Assembly (NCBI RefSeq): GCF_037081675.1
Contig: NZ_JAZAQL010000003.1
Location: 248,001 to 312,000 of the forward strand
Source of the DNA: Halorubellus litoreus
GTDB lineage: Archaea > Halobacteriota > Halobacteria > Halobacteriales > Natrialbaceae
Length of the DNA stretch: 64,000 nt
Direction of reading: 5' to 3'
The notes under the pieces are model-generated. The model did not search any database and had not been told where the DNA came from. It saw only the letters and a list, made by a program, of their open reading frames with translations. The position numbers were made by a program, and so were the translations under genes. Shown one piece after another: positions 1-8,349 of the stretch. Numbering within the stretch: the first letter of the stretch is position 1; the number at the start of each line of letters is the position of its first letter.

Positions 1-183
1 GAGATAAAGCGCATCGTCCGGCAGTGCCACAGCCCCGAACCGATGGGGCAACAGCAGTCCGCCGAGGACGTCGTCGGGAACAGCGGAAACGGTGGTGTGG
101 CGACCGACGGTGGCCGCGACGCCGCGACCGACGGCAGTCGTGACGCGGCCACCGACGACGACGCGGCGACGGAGGAGGTGTGA
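1..183 (+). CDS. C-terminal end of an unidentified protein (5' cut by window)
   Basis: An open frame runs from base 1 to a TGA at 181-183, giving the last 60 residues of a protein whose start lies outside the window. It begins EIKRIVRQCHSPEP and then becomes a low-complexity acidic tail in which an 8-residue unit (ATDGGRDA, ATDGSRDA, ATDDDAA) is repeated. The tail comes from a 24-bp tandem repeat at 100-147. The stop is 3 bases before the next gene, a Usp protein, so the two are probably cotranscribed. Haloarchaeal Usp genes often follow transporter genes, but nothing left here identifies the family. Confidence 0.6.
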   Translation, partial: EIKRIVRQCHSPEPMGQQQSAEDVVGNSGNGGVATDGGRDAATDGSRDAATDDDAATEEV

Positions 184-186
184 CCG

Positions 187-681
187 ATGTACGAGCACGT
201 ACTCATCCCGACCGACGGTAGCGAGACGTCCGAACACGCGGTCGACGAAGCGTTGGAGGTTGCCTCGCGGTTCGACGCGACGGTGTCGGCGCTGTACGTC
301 GTCGACACGGACTCCGTCGGTATCAGTCTCGGCGCGGAGCAGGTCGACCGCATCCGCCAGGGGCGGTTCGGCGAGATGGACGACCTCGAGGCGCGAGCGA
401 GCGACGCGACCGCGTACGTCGCGGAGCGCGCTCGCGAACGCGGCGTCGACGTCGAAGAGCATGCACGCGCCGGGCGGCCCGCGTCGGTCATCGCGGACTT
501 CGCGGACGACGCGGACGTCGACCTGATCGTGATGGGGAGCCACGGCCGAAGCGGCCTCTCCCGGGTCGTCCTCGGGAGCGTCACCGAGCACGTCCTTCGG
601 GAGACCCACAAGTCGGTGCTCGTCGTCGACACCGGGCACGCCGGCGAGGACGCCGAGGACCGCGGAGGCGACGGCGAATGA
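187..681 (+). CDS. Universal stress protein, UspA family
   Basis: This 164-residue protein opens with MYEHVLIPTDGSETSEHA, the usual Usp first strand and acidic turn. Near the C-terminus it has GSHGRSGLSRVVLGSVTEHV, which fits the ATP-binding pattern G-2x-G-9x-G(S/T). It is therefore probably an ATP-binding cytoplasmic Usp domain. About 18 acidic residues follow the domain, as often seen in halophiles. It lies 3 bases after an upstream coding end, and its stop overlaps the next start (ATGA at 678-681), so the three genes look like one operon. The stress or partner it serves cannot be told. Confidence 0.9.
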   Translation: MYEHVLIPTDGSETSEHAVDEALEVASRFDATVSALYVVDTDSVGISLGAEQVDRIRQGRFGEMDDLEARASDATAYVAERARERGVDVEEHARAGRPASVIADFADDADVDLIVMGSHGRSGLSRVVLGSVTEHVLRETHKSVLVVDTGHAGEDAEDRGGDGE

Positions 682-905
682 CCGCGACGTCCCGCCTCGA
701 CCGCGTCCGCGACCACGTCGTCGAGAACCGGGAGACGGTGCTCGCGGACCTCGCGTTCGCGGTCGTCTGGGTCGCCGTCGTCACGCTCCTGTTCGACGTG
801 CTGCAGGGCCCGCGGTGGGTCTACCACCTGACGCTCGCCGGTGGCGTCGTCGCTCACTACGGGTTCTTCGCGTCCCTCGATGCGGCGAGCGACCAGTCGA
901 ACTGA
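678..905 (+). CDS. Small two-helix membrane protein
   Basis: This 75-residue protein has two hydrophobic segments, LAFAVVWVAVVTLLFDVL at about residues 24-41 and VYHLTLAGGVVAHYGFF at about 48-65, after a charged N-terminus. Its start overlaps the Usp stop by 4 bases, which indicates translational coupling. No catalytic or metal-binding residues are visible. It is probably a small inner-membrane protein of a kind common in haloarchaea. Function is unknown. Confidence 0.75.
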   Translation: MTATSRLDRVRDHVVENRETVLADLAFAVVWVAVVTLLFDVLQGPRWVYHLTLAGGVVAHYGFFASLDAASDQSN

Positions 906-1042
906 GCGGTCACTGCCCCGCGCTCCTTCCTTCGCAATCCGCCATCCGAGCCCGAGCCTGGACGCTCGCGGGAACGGCGGCCGCGTCGCGGACGACCACC
1001 CACCAGAAGAAATAAGCAGGAAGCATACTATTGTTTCCTTGT

Positions 1043-1399
1043 ATGAGTGAGAAGCATCAGAAGTTGGTCGGGACGCGCATTCCACACGGCGCCGCGTCCA
1101 GCGTCTTCCCCGTCGAGGACCTCCCGTGCGACGTCTACCAGCGCCGTGACGCGAAACGAATCCTCGAATCGACGCCCAGCGACGCCGTCCTCGGGCTCCG
1201 GGCGACCAGTATGGCGAGTTCCTACTTCCTCCACGGCCACGCGCTCACCGTCGTCGACACCGTCTCGCTCCCCGACACCGCGAAAGCAGACATCCGCGAC
1301 CGAAGCGGCGTCGACGTCCACGACTTCGAACTCCTCGCCATCGGGAAAGCCAACCGGAACTACGAGAACCGCACCCTCAGCGAGTACGCCACCCCCTGA
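1043..1399 (+). CDS. Conserved-looking hypothetical protein, 118 aa
   Basis: A soluble 118-residue protein beginning MSEKHQKLVGTRIPHGAASS. The ATG at 1043 was chosen over an in-frame TTG at 1031 because an AAATAAG element at 1010-1016 sits about 30 bases ahead, which fits a leaderless or short-leader archaeal promoter. There is no signal peptide, membrane segment or recognisable domain. Codon use is like that of its neighbours, with strongly GC-rich third positions. It stands alone between the Usp group and the YihY gene. I do not recognise it. Confidence 0.65.
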   Translation: MSEKHQKLVGTRIPHGAASSVFPVEDLPCDVYQRRDAKRILESTPSDAVLGLRATSMASSYFLHGHALTVVDTVSLPDTAKADIRDRSGVDVHDFELLAIGKANRNYENRTLSEYATP

Positions 1400-1457
1400 G
1401 TCGCGACCACCCCACTGAAGCCATGGCATTACGGCGCCTCGCGACCATACTGTACCC

Positions 1458-2294
1458 ATGGACCTCGACCTGGTCGTCTCACGCGCAAAGGAGGTGAAGA
1501 CCGTCTTCGGCGAGAAGAACGTCACGTTTCTCGCCGGCAGCATCGCGTACAGCGCGTTCGTCTCCCTCGTCCCACTCCTGCTCTTCCTCTTCCTCGTCGT
1601 CTCCGTCCTGGGCGCGCCCGAGCTCCAGGCTCGCATCGTCGAGGTCGCAACGCAGAGCGTCTCGCCAGCGGTCGGCGGCGTCATCGAGGTGATGATCGAC
1701 TCGCAGCGCGACGCCAGCACCGGGTCCACGCTCGGTGCGACCGTCATCGGCGCGCTCGTCCTCGTCTGGGGCGCCATCAAGGTGTTCCGCGGGCTCGACA
1801 CCGCGTTCTCCACGATCTACGAGACGACCGCCGAGGACACGTTCCTCGACCAGATCAAGAAGAGCCTGCTCGTCCTCGCCACGCTCACGCTCGGCGTCGT
1901 CGCGATGGTCGGCGCAACCAGCGTCGTCTCGTTCATCTCCACCATCCCGTTCCTCGGGCTCCTCGTCCCGTTCGTCCTCCTCGGCGCGCTCGTCCTCGCG
2001 TTCCTCCCGATGTACTACCTCTTCCCGGACGTCGACCACGAACCACGCGACGCCCTCCCCGGGACGGTCATCGCGGCCGTCGGGTGGACGCTCCTCCAGA
2101 TCGGGTTCCAGGTGTACGCCTCGCTCGGCGGCGAGGAGAGCAACCTCATCGCGAGCATCCTCCTCTTCGTCACGTGGCTGTACTTCACCGGCGTCGTCCT
2201 CCTCCTCGGCGCGACCTACAACGCGGTCGTCCTCGACGGCCGCAGCGGGGACGCCGACAACCGAACCGACACGGTCGAGCAGGCACGCGCCTGA
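1458..2294 (+). CDS. YihY/virulence factor BrkB family membrane protein
   Basis: This 278-residue membrane protein has a helix starting at about residue 25 with FLAGSIAYSAFVSLVPLLLF, the signature first helix of the YihY/BrkB family (UPF0761), followed by five more hydrophobic helices. The later VWGAIKVFRGLDTAFSTIYE and the C-terminal LYFTGVVLLLGATYNAVVL also fit that family. Members were once called ribonuclease BN by mistake; they are polytopic membrane proteins whose substrate is not settled. Length matches the family. It is flanked by short gaps and appears to be a single-gene unit. Confidence 0.9.
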   Translation: MDLDLVVSRAKEVKTVFGEKNVTFLAGSIAYSAFVSLVPLLLFLFLVVSVLGAPELQARIVEVATQSVSPAVGGVIEVMIDSQRDASTGSTLGATVIGALVLVWGAIKVFRGLDTAFSTIYETTAEDTFLDQIKKSLLVLATLTLGVVAMVGATSVVSFISTIPFLGLLVPFVLLGALVLAFLPMYYLFPDVDHEPRDALPGTVIAAVGWTLLQIGFQVYASLGGEESNLIASILLFVTWLYFTGVVLLLGATYNAVVLDGRSGDADNRTDTVEQARA

Positions 2295-2434
2295 GCGCGT
2301 CCGACCAGGCCCCGCGCCCGAGTACGAACGACCACGCCGACGCCCCGGTTCGACGCTCCGCTCGATGCCCCCCGGCGAGACGCTCGTCGCGGGAAAACTA
2401 CTTTCACCCGCACCCGCATGAGACGTGATACCGA

Positions 2435-3766
2435 ATGGCTCGAACCGAGGGTGGGGACGGTGACATCGGCCTGCTGCACGCGGTGAGCATCGAGGTCGGC
2501 CTCATCGTCGGCGGCGCACTCTTCAGTCTCACGGGCGTCGCCGTCGGTCTCGCCGGCCCCGGAGTCGTGCTCGCGTTCTGCGTCGCGTTCGGCATCGCCA
2601 TCCTCGGCCTCCTCCCCACCGCGATGCTCGGCGCCGCCTACCCCACCACGGGCGGGAACTACCGCTACCCAGCCGCCCTGGTCTCCCGGCCGCTCGCGTT
2701 CCTCGCCGCCATGGGACTGGGCGTCAGCATGTTCACCGGCGGGCTCCCGCTGTACGCGCTCACCGCCGGCCAGTACGTCGACGCCCTCCTCCCCGTCAGC
2801 CCCACCGCAGTCGGGTTCGCGCTCCTCACGCTGTTCTTCGCCGTGAACCTCCTCGGGCTCCGTCCCGCCGCCACCGCCCAGCTCGTCATGTTCGTCGGAC
2901 TCGTCGCCGCCCTCGCCTCGTTCGTCGCGTTCGGCATCCCCGCCGTCGACCCCGCGAACCTGACGCCCGCGTTCCCCGGCGGCACCGTCGGCGTCCTCAC
3001 CGCCGCCGGCGTCCTCTACTTCGTCTGCCTCGGCGCGAACTTCGTCGTCGACGTCGGCGGCGACGTCCGCGACGCCACCGTCACCATCCCGAAGTCGTTC
3101 GCGGTGTCCGTCCCACTCGTCCTCGTCACGTACGCCGGCATCGGGCTCGTCGCCGTCGGGACCGTCGGCGCGGACGCCATGGCCGGCGCGACGCTCGCCG
3201 TCCCCGCCGAAGCCATCCTCCCCCGCGGCTTCGAGGAGTTGTTCGTCGTCGGCGGCGCGCTGTTCGCCATCGCGACCAGCATCAACGCCGTCTACATCAT
3301 CACCCCGAAGTACCTCGAAGCGCTCGCCGCCGACGGCCTCGCCCCGAACGCGCTCGCCGCGACCAACGACCGCTTCGGCACCCCACACTGGGCGACCGCG
3401 CTCGTCTACGCGTGCTCTGCGGCCGCGCTCGTCTCCCCGCTCCCCATCGCCGACCTCGGCGCCCTCCTCGGGTTCGGCGGTGCCGCCCTCGTCGTCCCCG
3501 TCATGCTCGCCGCCATCGTCGCCGTCCGCGACCACCCGGAGGACGTCGCCGACACCCTCCCCCTCCCCGGCCGTGCACTCGCCGCCATGGCCGCGCTCGC
3601 CGTCCCACTCAACTGCCTCCTGCTCGCCCTCCTCGCCACGCAATCGCCCACGTTGTTCGTCGCGTGGCTCGCCGCACTCGCCGTCCTCGGCGGGTACTAC
3701 CTCGTCCGCACCCGGACGGCCAGCACGAGTCGCACCGAACTCACGACCGACCCAGACGCGGACTGA
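2435..3766 (+). CDS. APC superfamily amino acid permease
   Basis: A 443-residue transporter with about 12 hydrophobic helices. Helix 1 carries the broken-helix motif typical of APC permeases (EVGLIVGGALFSLTGVAVGLA), and TTGGNYRYPAALVSRPLAF matches the G-G-x-Y region at the start of helix 3. Helix 6 is followed by DVGGDVRDATVTIPKSF, like the conserved loop in amino acid permeases. It is presumed to take up amino acids or related amines by cation symport. The 3-hydroxyacyl-CoA dehydrogenase gene begins only 15 bases downstream, so the two may be coexpressed. Substrate unknown. Confidence 0.88.
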   Translation: MARTEGGDGDIGLLHAVSIEVGLIVGGALFSLTGVAVGLAGPGVVLAFCVAFGIAILGLLPTAMLGAAYPTTGGNYRYPAALVSRPLAFLAAMGLGVSMFTGGLPLYALTAGQYVDALLPVSPTAVGFALLTLFFAVNLLGLRPAATAQLVMFVGLVAALASFVAFGIPAVDPANLTPAFPGGTVGVLTAAGVLYFVCLGANFVVDVGGDVRDATVTIPKSFAVSVPLVLVTYAGIGLVAVGTVGADAMAGATLAVPAEAILPRGFEELFVVGGALFAIATSINAVYIITPKYLEALAADGLAPNALAATNDRFGTPHWATALVYACSAAALVSPLPIADLGALLGFGGAALVVPVMLAAIVAVRDHPEDVADTLPLPGRALAAMAALAVPLNCLLLALLATQSPTLFVAWLAALAVLGGYYLVRTRTASTSRTELTTDPDAD

Positions 3767-3781
3767 CACCACACGACACCG

Positions 3782-4912
3782 ATGACACAACAGAGACACA
3801 CCGACGCACTCGACCTCGAACGAACAGGCGTCGTCGGCGCGGGCCTCATGGGCCGCGACGTCGCCGGCCTCCTCGCGAACGCCGGGTTCGACGTCACGCT
3901 CGTCGACGTCGACTCCGACGCCCTCGACGCCGCCCGCGACTACCACGAGACCGCGCTCGCGGACGCGCTCCGCGCCGGCGGCTTCGACCCCGACGACGAC
4001 CTCACGGCCCGCATCGAGTACGCGACCGACGTCGACGCACTCGCCGACTGCGGGTTCGTCGTCGAGGCGGTCCCCGAGACACTCGACCTCAAGCGCGCGG
4101 TGCTCGCCGACCTCGAACGCGTCCTCGACGCGGACGCCGTCGTCGGCACGAACACGTCCTCGCTCACGCCCGGCGAGATAGCCGCCGACGCCACCCACCC
4201 CGAGCGCGTCGTCCTCTTCCACTTCGCGAACCCCGCACTCTCCCGCGACCTCGTCGAGATCGCCGGCGACGACGCCACCGACCGCGCCATCGCTGTCGCC
4301 CGCGCCGTCGCCGACGCCATCGACCGCCATCCCGTCGTCCTCGGCGCCGAGTACCGCGCGAACTGCCTCAGCAGGCTCTCCGCCAGCATCAAGTGCGCCG
4401 GCACGTGGGAGCTGCTCGACGCCGACCCCGCCGCCGTCGACCGCGGCGCGCGCAACGTCGGGTTCGACCGCGGCCCCATCGAGTTCGTCGACCTCATCGG
4501 CGTCGACGTCCACCTGCACACCGTCGAGAACCTCGCCGACGCGTACGGCGACCGGTACGCGCCGCCCGAATCCGTCCGCGAACGCATGGACGCGATGGTC
4601 GACCGCGACGACCTCGGCAAGAAGAGCGGCCATGGGTTCTTCGAGTGGGACGGCGAGACGTGCCTCCTCCCCGAGGTCGACGACCCGCACGACGTCACGC
4701 CCGTGCTCGCCGCGCTCGTCAACGAAGCGCACCGCCTCGTCGACGACGGCGTCGGCGACCGCGACACCGTGAACGACGTCCTCAAGCGCGGCAGCGGGGG
4801 CGACGTCGGCCCGTTCGATCTGGAAGCGACGTTCGGCGCCGACTACCTCCGCGACGTCCTCGACGCCCGATACGAGGAAACGGAGGCGGCCGTGTACGAC
4901 GCCGTATTCTGA
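3782..4912 (+). CDS. 3-hydroxyacyl-CoA dehydrogenase family protein
   Basis: This 376-residue protein starts with a Rossmann fold (GVVGAGLMGRDVAGLLANAG, then VTLVDVD) for NAD. It keeps VGTNTSSLTPGEIA and a variant HFANP in place of the usual HFFNP. The C-terminal 3HCDH domain has LGKKSGHGFFEW. About 70 residues after that (NEAHRLVDDGVGDRDTVNDV) look like a second, shorter 3HCDH-type C-terminal segment, which makes it longer than the usual ~285-residue enzymes. The family oxidises L-3-hydroxyacyl-CoA to 3-ketoacyl-CoA in beta-oxidation. The changed HFANP motif leaves the exact substrate open. It lies 15 bases after the permease. Confidence 0.88.
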   Translation: MTQQRHTDALDLERTGVVGAGLMGRDVAGLLANAGFDVTLVDVDSDALDAARDYHETALADALRAGGFDPDDDLTARIEYATDVDALADCGFVVEAVPETLDLKRAVLADLERVLDADAVVGTNTSSLTPGEIAADATHPERVVLFHFANPALSRDLVEIAGDDATDRAIAVARAVADAIDRHPVVLGAEYRANCLSRLSASIKCAGTWELLDADPAAVDRGARNVGFDRGPIEFVDLIGVDVHLHTVENLADAYGDRYAPPESVRERMDAMVDRDDLGKKSGHGFFEWDGETCLLPEVDDPHDVTPVLAALVNEAHRLVDDGVGDRDTVNDVLKRGSGGDVGPFDLEATFGADYLRDVLDARYEETEAAVYDAVF

Positions 4913-4933
4913 GGTGCCACGACGCCGCGGGGC

Positions 4934-6661
4934 TCAATCGACGAGCAGCGGCGGCGCGGCGAACGGGTCGACGTGGACGTCGAGCAGCGTCGGTTCCTCG
5001 GACGCGATGGCGTCCTCGATGGCTGGCCCGACGCGCTCGGCGTCCTCGATGCGTTCGCCCTCGCAGCCGAACCCGCGCGCGACCTGCGCGTAGTCGACGC
5101 TCGGGTCGAAGTCCGTGGACTGGTCGACGCTGTGCGTCGCCATCTGACTCATCTTCGACGACCCCAGCGACTCGTTGTTCGTCACGACGACGGTCACGGG
5201 CAGGTCCTCGCGCGCCGCCGTCTCGAGGTCCGCAATGTGGTAGCCGATGCCGCCGTCCCCGGAGAGCACGACCACCGGGGCGTCCGGGCGCGCCGCCTGC
5301 ACCCCGAGGCCCTGGGGCAGCGCGGCGTTGATGCCGTCGCTCCCGCGCGCCTGCAGGTACCGCAGTCCCGGCTCCTCGGTCTCGTAGAACGCCCCCGAGA
5401 AGAACCCGGGGAAACTCGTCGCGCTCACCAGCACGCCCTCGGCGGGGATCCGTTCGTTCAACTCGTGGACGACGCGCTGGGGCTGGATCGGCGAGCGGTC
5501 GCTCGTCAGGTCGTCGCGGTGCTCCTCGCGCCACGCTTCGCGGTCCGCGGCGAGCGACGCGACCCGGTCCGCGCGAGCGTCGGCGCCAGCCGGGGCGTCC
5601 GCGTCGACCGCGTCCGCGAGCGCGTCGAGCGTCGCCCGCAGGTCCGCGCGGATACCGACCGCGGGCTCGTAGTTCCGGCCGAGCCACTCCGGGTCGAGGT
5701 CGACGTGCACGAGCGGCGCGTCCTCGGGGACGAGCGACCACCCGACCGACGTCAGCTCGCCGAATCGCGTCCCGAACCCGAGCACGAGGTCCGCGTCGGC
5801 GAGCGCGTCGTTCGCCACCCGACAGAACCCCCAGCGGCCGACCACACCGAGGGCGTGCGGCTCCGTCTCCGCGACCGCGCCCTTCCCGTTCATCGACGTC
5901 ACCACCGGCACGTCCGCGGTCCTCGCGAACCGCGCGAGTGCCGCCGTCGCGTCGGCGCGAACGACGCCCTCGCCCGCGACCACGACCGGACGCTCCGCGC
6001 CAGCGAGCAGGTCGAGGACGTCCACGACCGCGTCAGCGCTCGGCTCGGGGCGCTCGCGCGGATACGACGCGTCGACGTCACCGCGCAGGAACGAACTCGC
6101 TGCCGGCTCGTCGCTCGCGTCGTCCGCCGCTTCGTTCGATGCGACGTCCCCACCGAGGACGTCCTCGGAGAGGTTCACGTGCGCCGGCGACGGGACGGTC
6201 GCGGTCGCGGTGCGGACGGCGCGCTGGACGGCTTCGACCGCTCGCGTCGGGGATTCCGGGTCCGCGGTCGAGGTCGTCCACGGCTCCAGGACCGCCTCGT
6301 TGTCCGCGTCCTGGATGACGCCGTTCCCGCGCGTCGCCCGGTCGTTCCCGCCCGTGAGCGCGAGCACCGGCGACGACGCGCCCGACGCCTCGGAGAGCCC
6401 GGCGCCGATGTACGCCGCGCCCGGCCCGCTCACGCCGTCGACGACGCCGAGCGTCCGCGCCGCCCGCGCGTACCCGTCCGCCATCAGCGCCGCGCTCGCC
6501 TCGCTGCGCGCGAGGACGTGCCGGAGGTCGCTCTCGGCGAGACTCGCGTAGTACGGGTCCATCTGCTCGCACGGGAATCCGAACACCGTCTCCACGCCCG
6601 CCGCCTCGAACGCCTCGACGACGACGTCCGTCGTCCGCGTCACCGCCACCCACCACCGCAT
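4934..6661 (-). CDS. Thiamine diphosphate-dependent enzyme, acetolactate synthase-like
   Basis: This 575-residue protein has the three-part layout of the ThDP POX/ALS family. The N-terminal pyrimidine-binding domain has the catalytic glutamate in HVLARSEASAALMADGYAR, a central domain follows, and the C-terminal PP domain carries GDGGIGYHIADLETAAREDL then VTNNESLG, matching the GDG-x(n)-NN metal and diphosphate motif. I used the ATG at 6661; a GTG at 6643 is also possible, and the in-frame extension further upstream reads like non-coding DNA. No small regulatory subunit gene is next to it, so it may be a decarboxylase or lyase other than the biosynthetic acetolactate synthase. Confidence 0.87.
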   Translation of the reverse strand: MRWWVAVTRTTDVVVEAFEAAGVETVFGFPCEQMDPYYASLAESDLRHVLARSEASAALMADGYARAARTLGVVDGVSGPGAAYIGAGLSEASGASSPVLALTGGNDRATRGNGVIQDADNEAVLEPWTTSTADPESPTRAVEAVQRAVRTATATVPSPAHVNLSEDVLGGDVASNEAADDASDEPAASSFLRGDVDASYPRERPEPSADAVVDVLDLLAGAERPVVVAGEGVVRADATAALARFARTADVPVVTSMNGKGAVAETEPHALGVVGRWGFCRVANDALADADLVLGFGTRFGELTSVGWSLVPEDAPLVHVDLDPEWLGRNYEPAVGIRADLRATLDALADAVDADAPAGADARADRVASLAADREAWREEHRDDLTSDRSPIQPQRVVHELNERIPAEGVLVSATSFPGFFSGAFYETEEPGLRYLQARGSDGINAALPQGLGVQAARPDAPVVVLSGDGGIGYHIADLETAAREDLPVTVVVTNNESLGSSKMSQMATHSVDQSTDFDPSVDYAQVARGFGCEGERIEDAERVGPAIEDAIASEEPTLLDVHVDPFAAPPLLVD

Positions 6662-6792
6662 CGCGTGCGTCGTGTGAACATGACTCCCCCAACTCCCGGA
6701 GCCCTCAAAAACGCTCCCCCGGAACGTCCCAGGGACAGCCACGGAGCTTCGCCCGAGTCGATCTAGAAGAGAAGCGCGCCCGACAGCGACCC

Positions 6793-6804
6793 CTGACCGG
6801 TCAG
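6793..6804. promoter_or_regulatory. Perfect 12-bp palindrome, possible operator
   Basis: CTGACCGGTCAG is a perfect 12-base palindrome in the gap between the Usp gene and the ThDP enzyme gene, about 130 bases ahead of the latter's start. It could bind a dimeric regulator, but no second copy was seen near by and the distance is long. Confidence 0.3.
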
Positions 6805-6910
6805 ACGCCGTGCTCGTCGTCCTCTACCCCCGACGTACCCGCGAATTCTACCGCCGACGCACCCGCTGATGCGCGACCGCCGACAGCCCCCCGCGGAACG
6901 GCTCCGCGCG

Positions 6911-7345
6911 TTACTCCTCCTCTTCCTCGGCCGTCGTCACCGTCACCGGCCGGTCCGTGTTCAGGAGGACCTCCTGCGTGACGCTCCCGAACAGGATCTT
7001 CCCCGCCGGCGACCGCTTCCGTCCACCGAGAACTATCTGGTCCGCGTCCACCGAGTCCGCGACGTCGATGATGTCCTGGGCGACCTCGCCACTGTCCTCC
7101 TGGATGTGATAGTCGACGCCCGCCTCGTCGAGGACCTCCATCACGCGTCGAACCGCGTCGATGCGCGTCGGCGAATCGAACCGCTTCATCTCGTCGGGCG
7201 TATCCGGCGAGCGCTCGCGGCCCGTGAACACGAACAGCACGTACGCTTCCACGTCCATACCGTCGTCAGCGAGAGACGCGACGAAGTTCGCCTGACTGAG
7301 TGCCCGTTCGACGTTCAGATGAACCGGAAGGAGTACACGATGCAT
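6911..7345 (-). CDS. Universal stress protein family
   Basis: This 144-residue protein begins MHRVLLPVHLNVERALSQAN and has the alpha/beta Usp pattern. The C-terminal VLGGRKRSPAGKILFGSVTQ matches the G-2x-G-9x-G(S/T) ATP-binding region in reduced form (GGRKRSPAGKILFGS). It ends in a run of five glutamates. Compared with the Usp at 187-681 it has a shorter linker and no acidic extension, so the two are distant paralogues. A TATA element at 7367-7376 sits about 25 bases ahead of the start, suggesting a single-gene, nearly leaderless transcript. Confidence 0.87.
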   Translation of the reverse strand: MHRVLLPVHLNVERALSQANFVASLADDGMDVEAYVLFVFTGRERSPDTPDEMKRFDSPTRIDAVRRVMEVLDEAGVDYHIQEDSGEVAQDIIDVADSVDADQIVLGGRKRSPAGKILFGSVTQEVLLNTDRPVTVTTAEEEEE

Positions 7346-7366
7346 AAAGCCACCTTCACCCGGCGG

Positions 7367-7376
7367 TGATTTATAA
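7367..7376 (-). promoter_or_regulatory. TATA element for the Usp gene at 6911-7345
   Basis: Read on the minus strand the bases are GTTATAAATC, centred about 27 bases ahead of the ATG at 7345, the usual position for a haloarchaeal TATA box with a very short leader. Confidence 0.6.
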
Positions 7377-7441
7377 CTAGAGGCCTATTTGAACGGGTCG
7401 GGAACGCCCGCACCGCCAGCCCGCGCACGTGAACGACGCGT

Positions 7442-7501
7442 CCGCGGCCCCGCGACTCCGTCCGCAGCCAGCCGACTTCCCCCGCAGCCAGCCGACTCCG
7501 T
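7442..7501. repeat. 20-bp tandem repeat, about three copies
   Basis: The unit CCGCAGCCAGCCGACTTCCC (7462-7481) is repeated at 7482-7501 with its last bases changed, and a weaker copy precedes it at 7442-7461. It lies in the gap after the 3' end of the 224-residue membrane protein gene. Confidence 0.7.
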
Positions 7502-7590
7502 CTGCGGCCCATCGACCCAGGGCGCCACCGGGTCGTCGACCCAGCGAGCGTCCGCCGCGCGGAGCGACACGACGGACATCGTCGAGAACG

Positions 7591-8265
7591 TCACTCGACG
7601 CCCGTCGCCGTCGTCGAACTCGAGCGCCGGTTCGCCCGGTCGTGCGCCCGCCAGTGCCCGCGGAGGTCGAGCACGGTCTTCACGAGCACCATCACGGCGA
7701 CGGCGCCCACCGGGGCGCCCACCCCGCCGACTGCGAACGCGCCGAGGACGATGGTCAGATGGAGGACCAGTACGCGCCGGTACGGCTCCACCATCAACGT
7801 CACCGGACCACTTCGTTCGAACTCGCCGTACCCGACGAAGTTCAACCGATACGAGAGCGCGTGATACCCGACGAACCCGACCGTGGGAATCACCACCGAC
7901 GCCCACTCGCCGTCGACGAGCGGCGCGAACCCCCTGAAGACCGTGAGCACGAACACGCCGTGGACGAGCCAGAACACGCCGTAATGCTGCACGAAGAACC
8001 CCGCGACCGACCGCTTCGACCGTCCGACGAACGACGCGACCGACCGGTCGTTGAAGCTCATCTCGGGCAACTCCGCCGGGTCGTCCTCGCCCGCTGCGCG
8101 GAGTATCTTCGCGACCGATCCGACACCGACGACCGCGCTCTCCAGCCAGTACACGAGCATCAATGCCGGCACCCCCCACCCGAAGAAAGCGACGCCGACC
8201 AGCGGGATCGCGTTCCCGGCGAGCAGCCCGACGACAGCCAGCCGCGACCCCGGAGACGAACGCAT
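7591..8265 (-). CDS. DUF6498-like polytopic membrane protein
   Basis: This 224-residue protein has five or six hydrophobic segments. The start at 8265 (MRSSPGSRLAVVGLLAG) places the first helix at the N-terminus; a longer in-frame start adds only polar residues. The motif MLVYWLESAVVGVGSVAKIL in helix 2 is characteristic of the DUF6498 family, and PYRRVLVLHLTIVLGAF appears late. No catalytic residues stand out, and the family has no known function. It is flanked by threonine dehydratase upstream and a 20-bp repeat block downstream. Confidence 0.75.
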   Translation of the reverse strand: MRSSPGSRLAVVGLLAGNAIPLVGVAFFGWGVPALMLVYWLESAVVGVGSVAKILRAAGEDDPAELPEMSFNDRSVASFVGRSKRSVAGFFVQHYGVFWLVHGVFVLTVFRGFAPLVDGEWASVVIPTVGFVGYHALSYRLNFVGYGEFERSGPVTLMVEPYRRVLVLHLTIVLGAFAVGGVGAPVGAVAVMVLVKTVLDLRGHWRAHDRANRRSSSTTATGVE

Positions 8266-8349
8266 ACAACCACCGAGGACGGGCGACCGGTTAAACGAAC
8301 CGAGGGACGAAGCCACGACGACCCACCGGGTCGCGAGTCGTCCCGCCCC

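Noticed and set aside
2216..4732. An 838-residue open frame on the minus strand opposite the permease and 3-hydroxyacyl-CoA dehydrogenase genes
   Set aside because: It is the shadow of two well-supported plus-strand genes. Its protein is arginine- and glycine-rich with no motif, as expected in GC-rich DNA.
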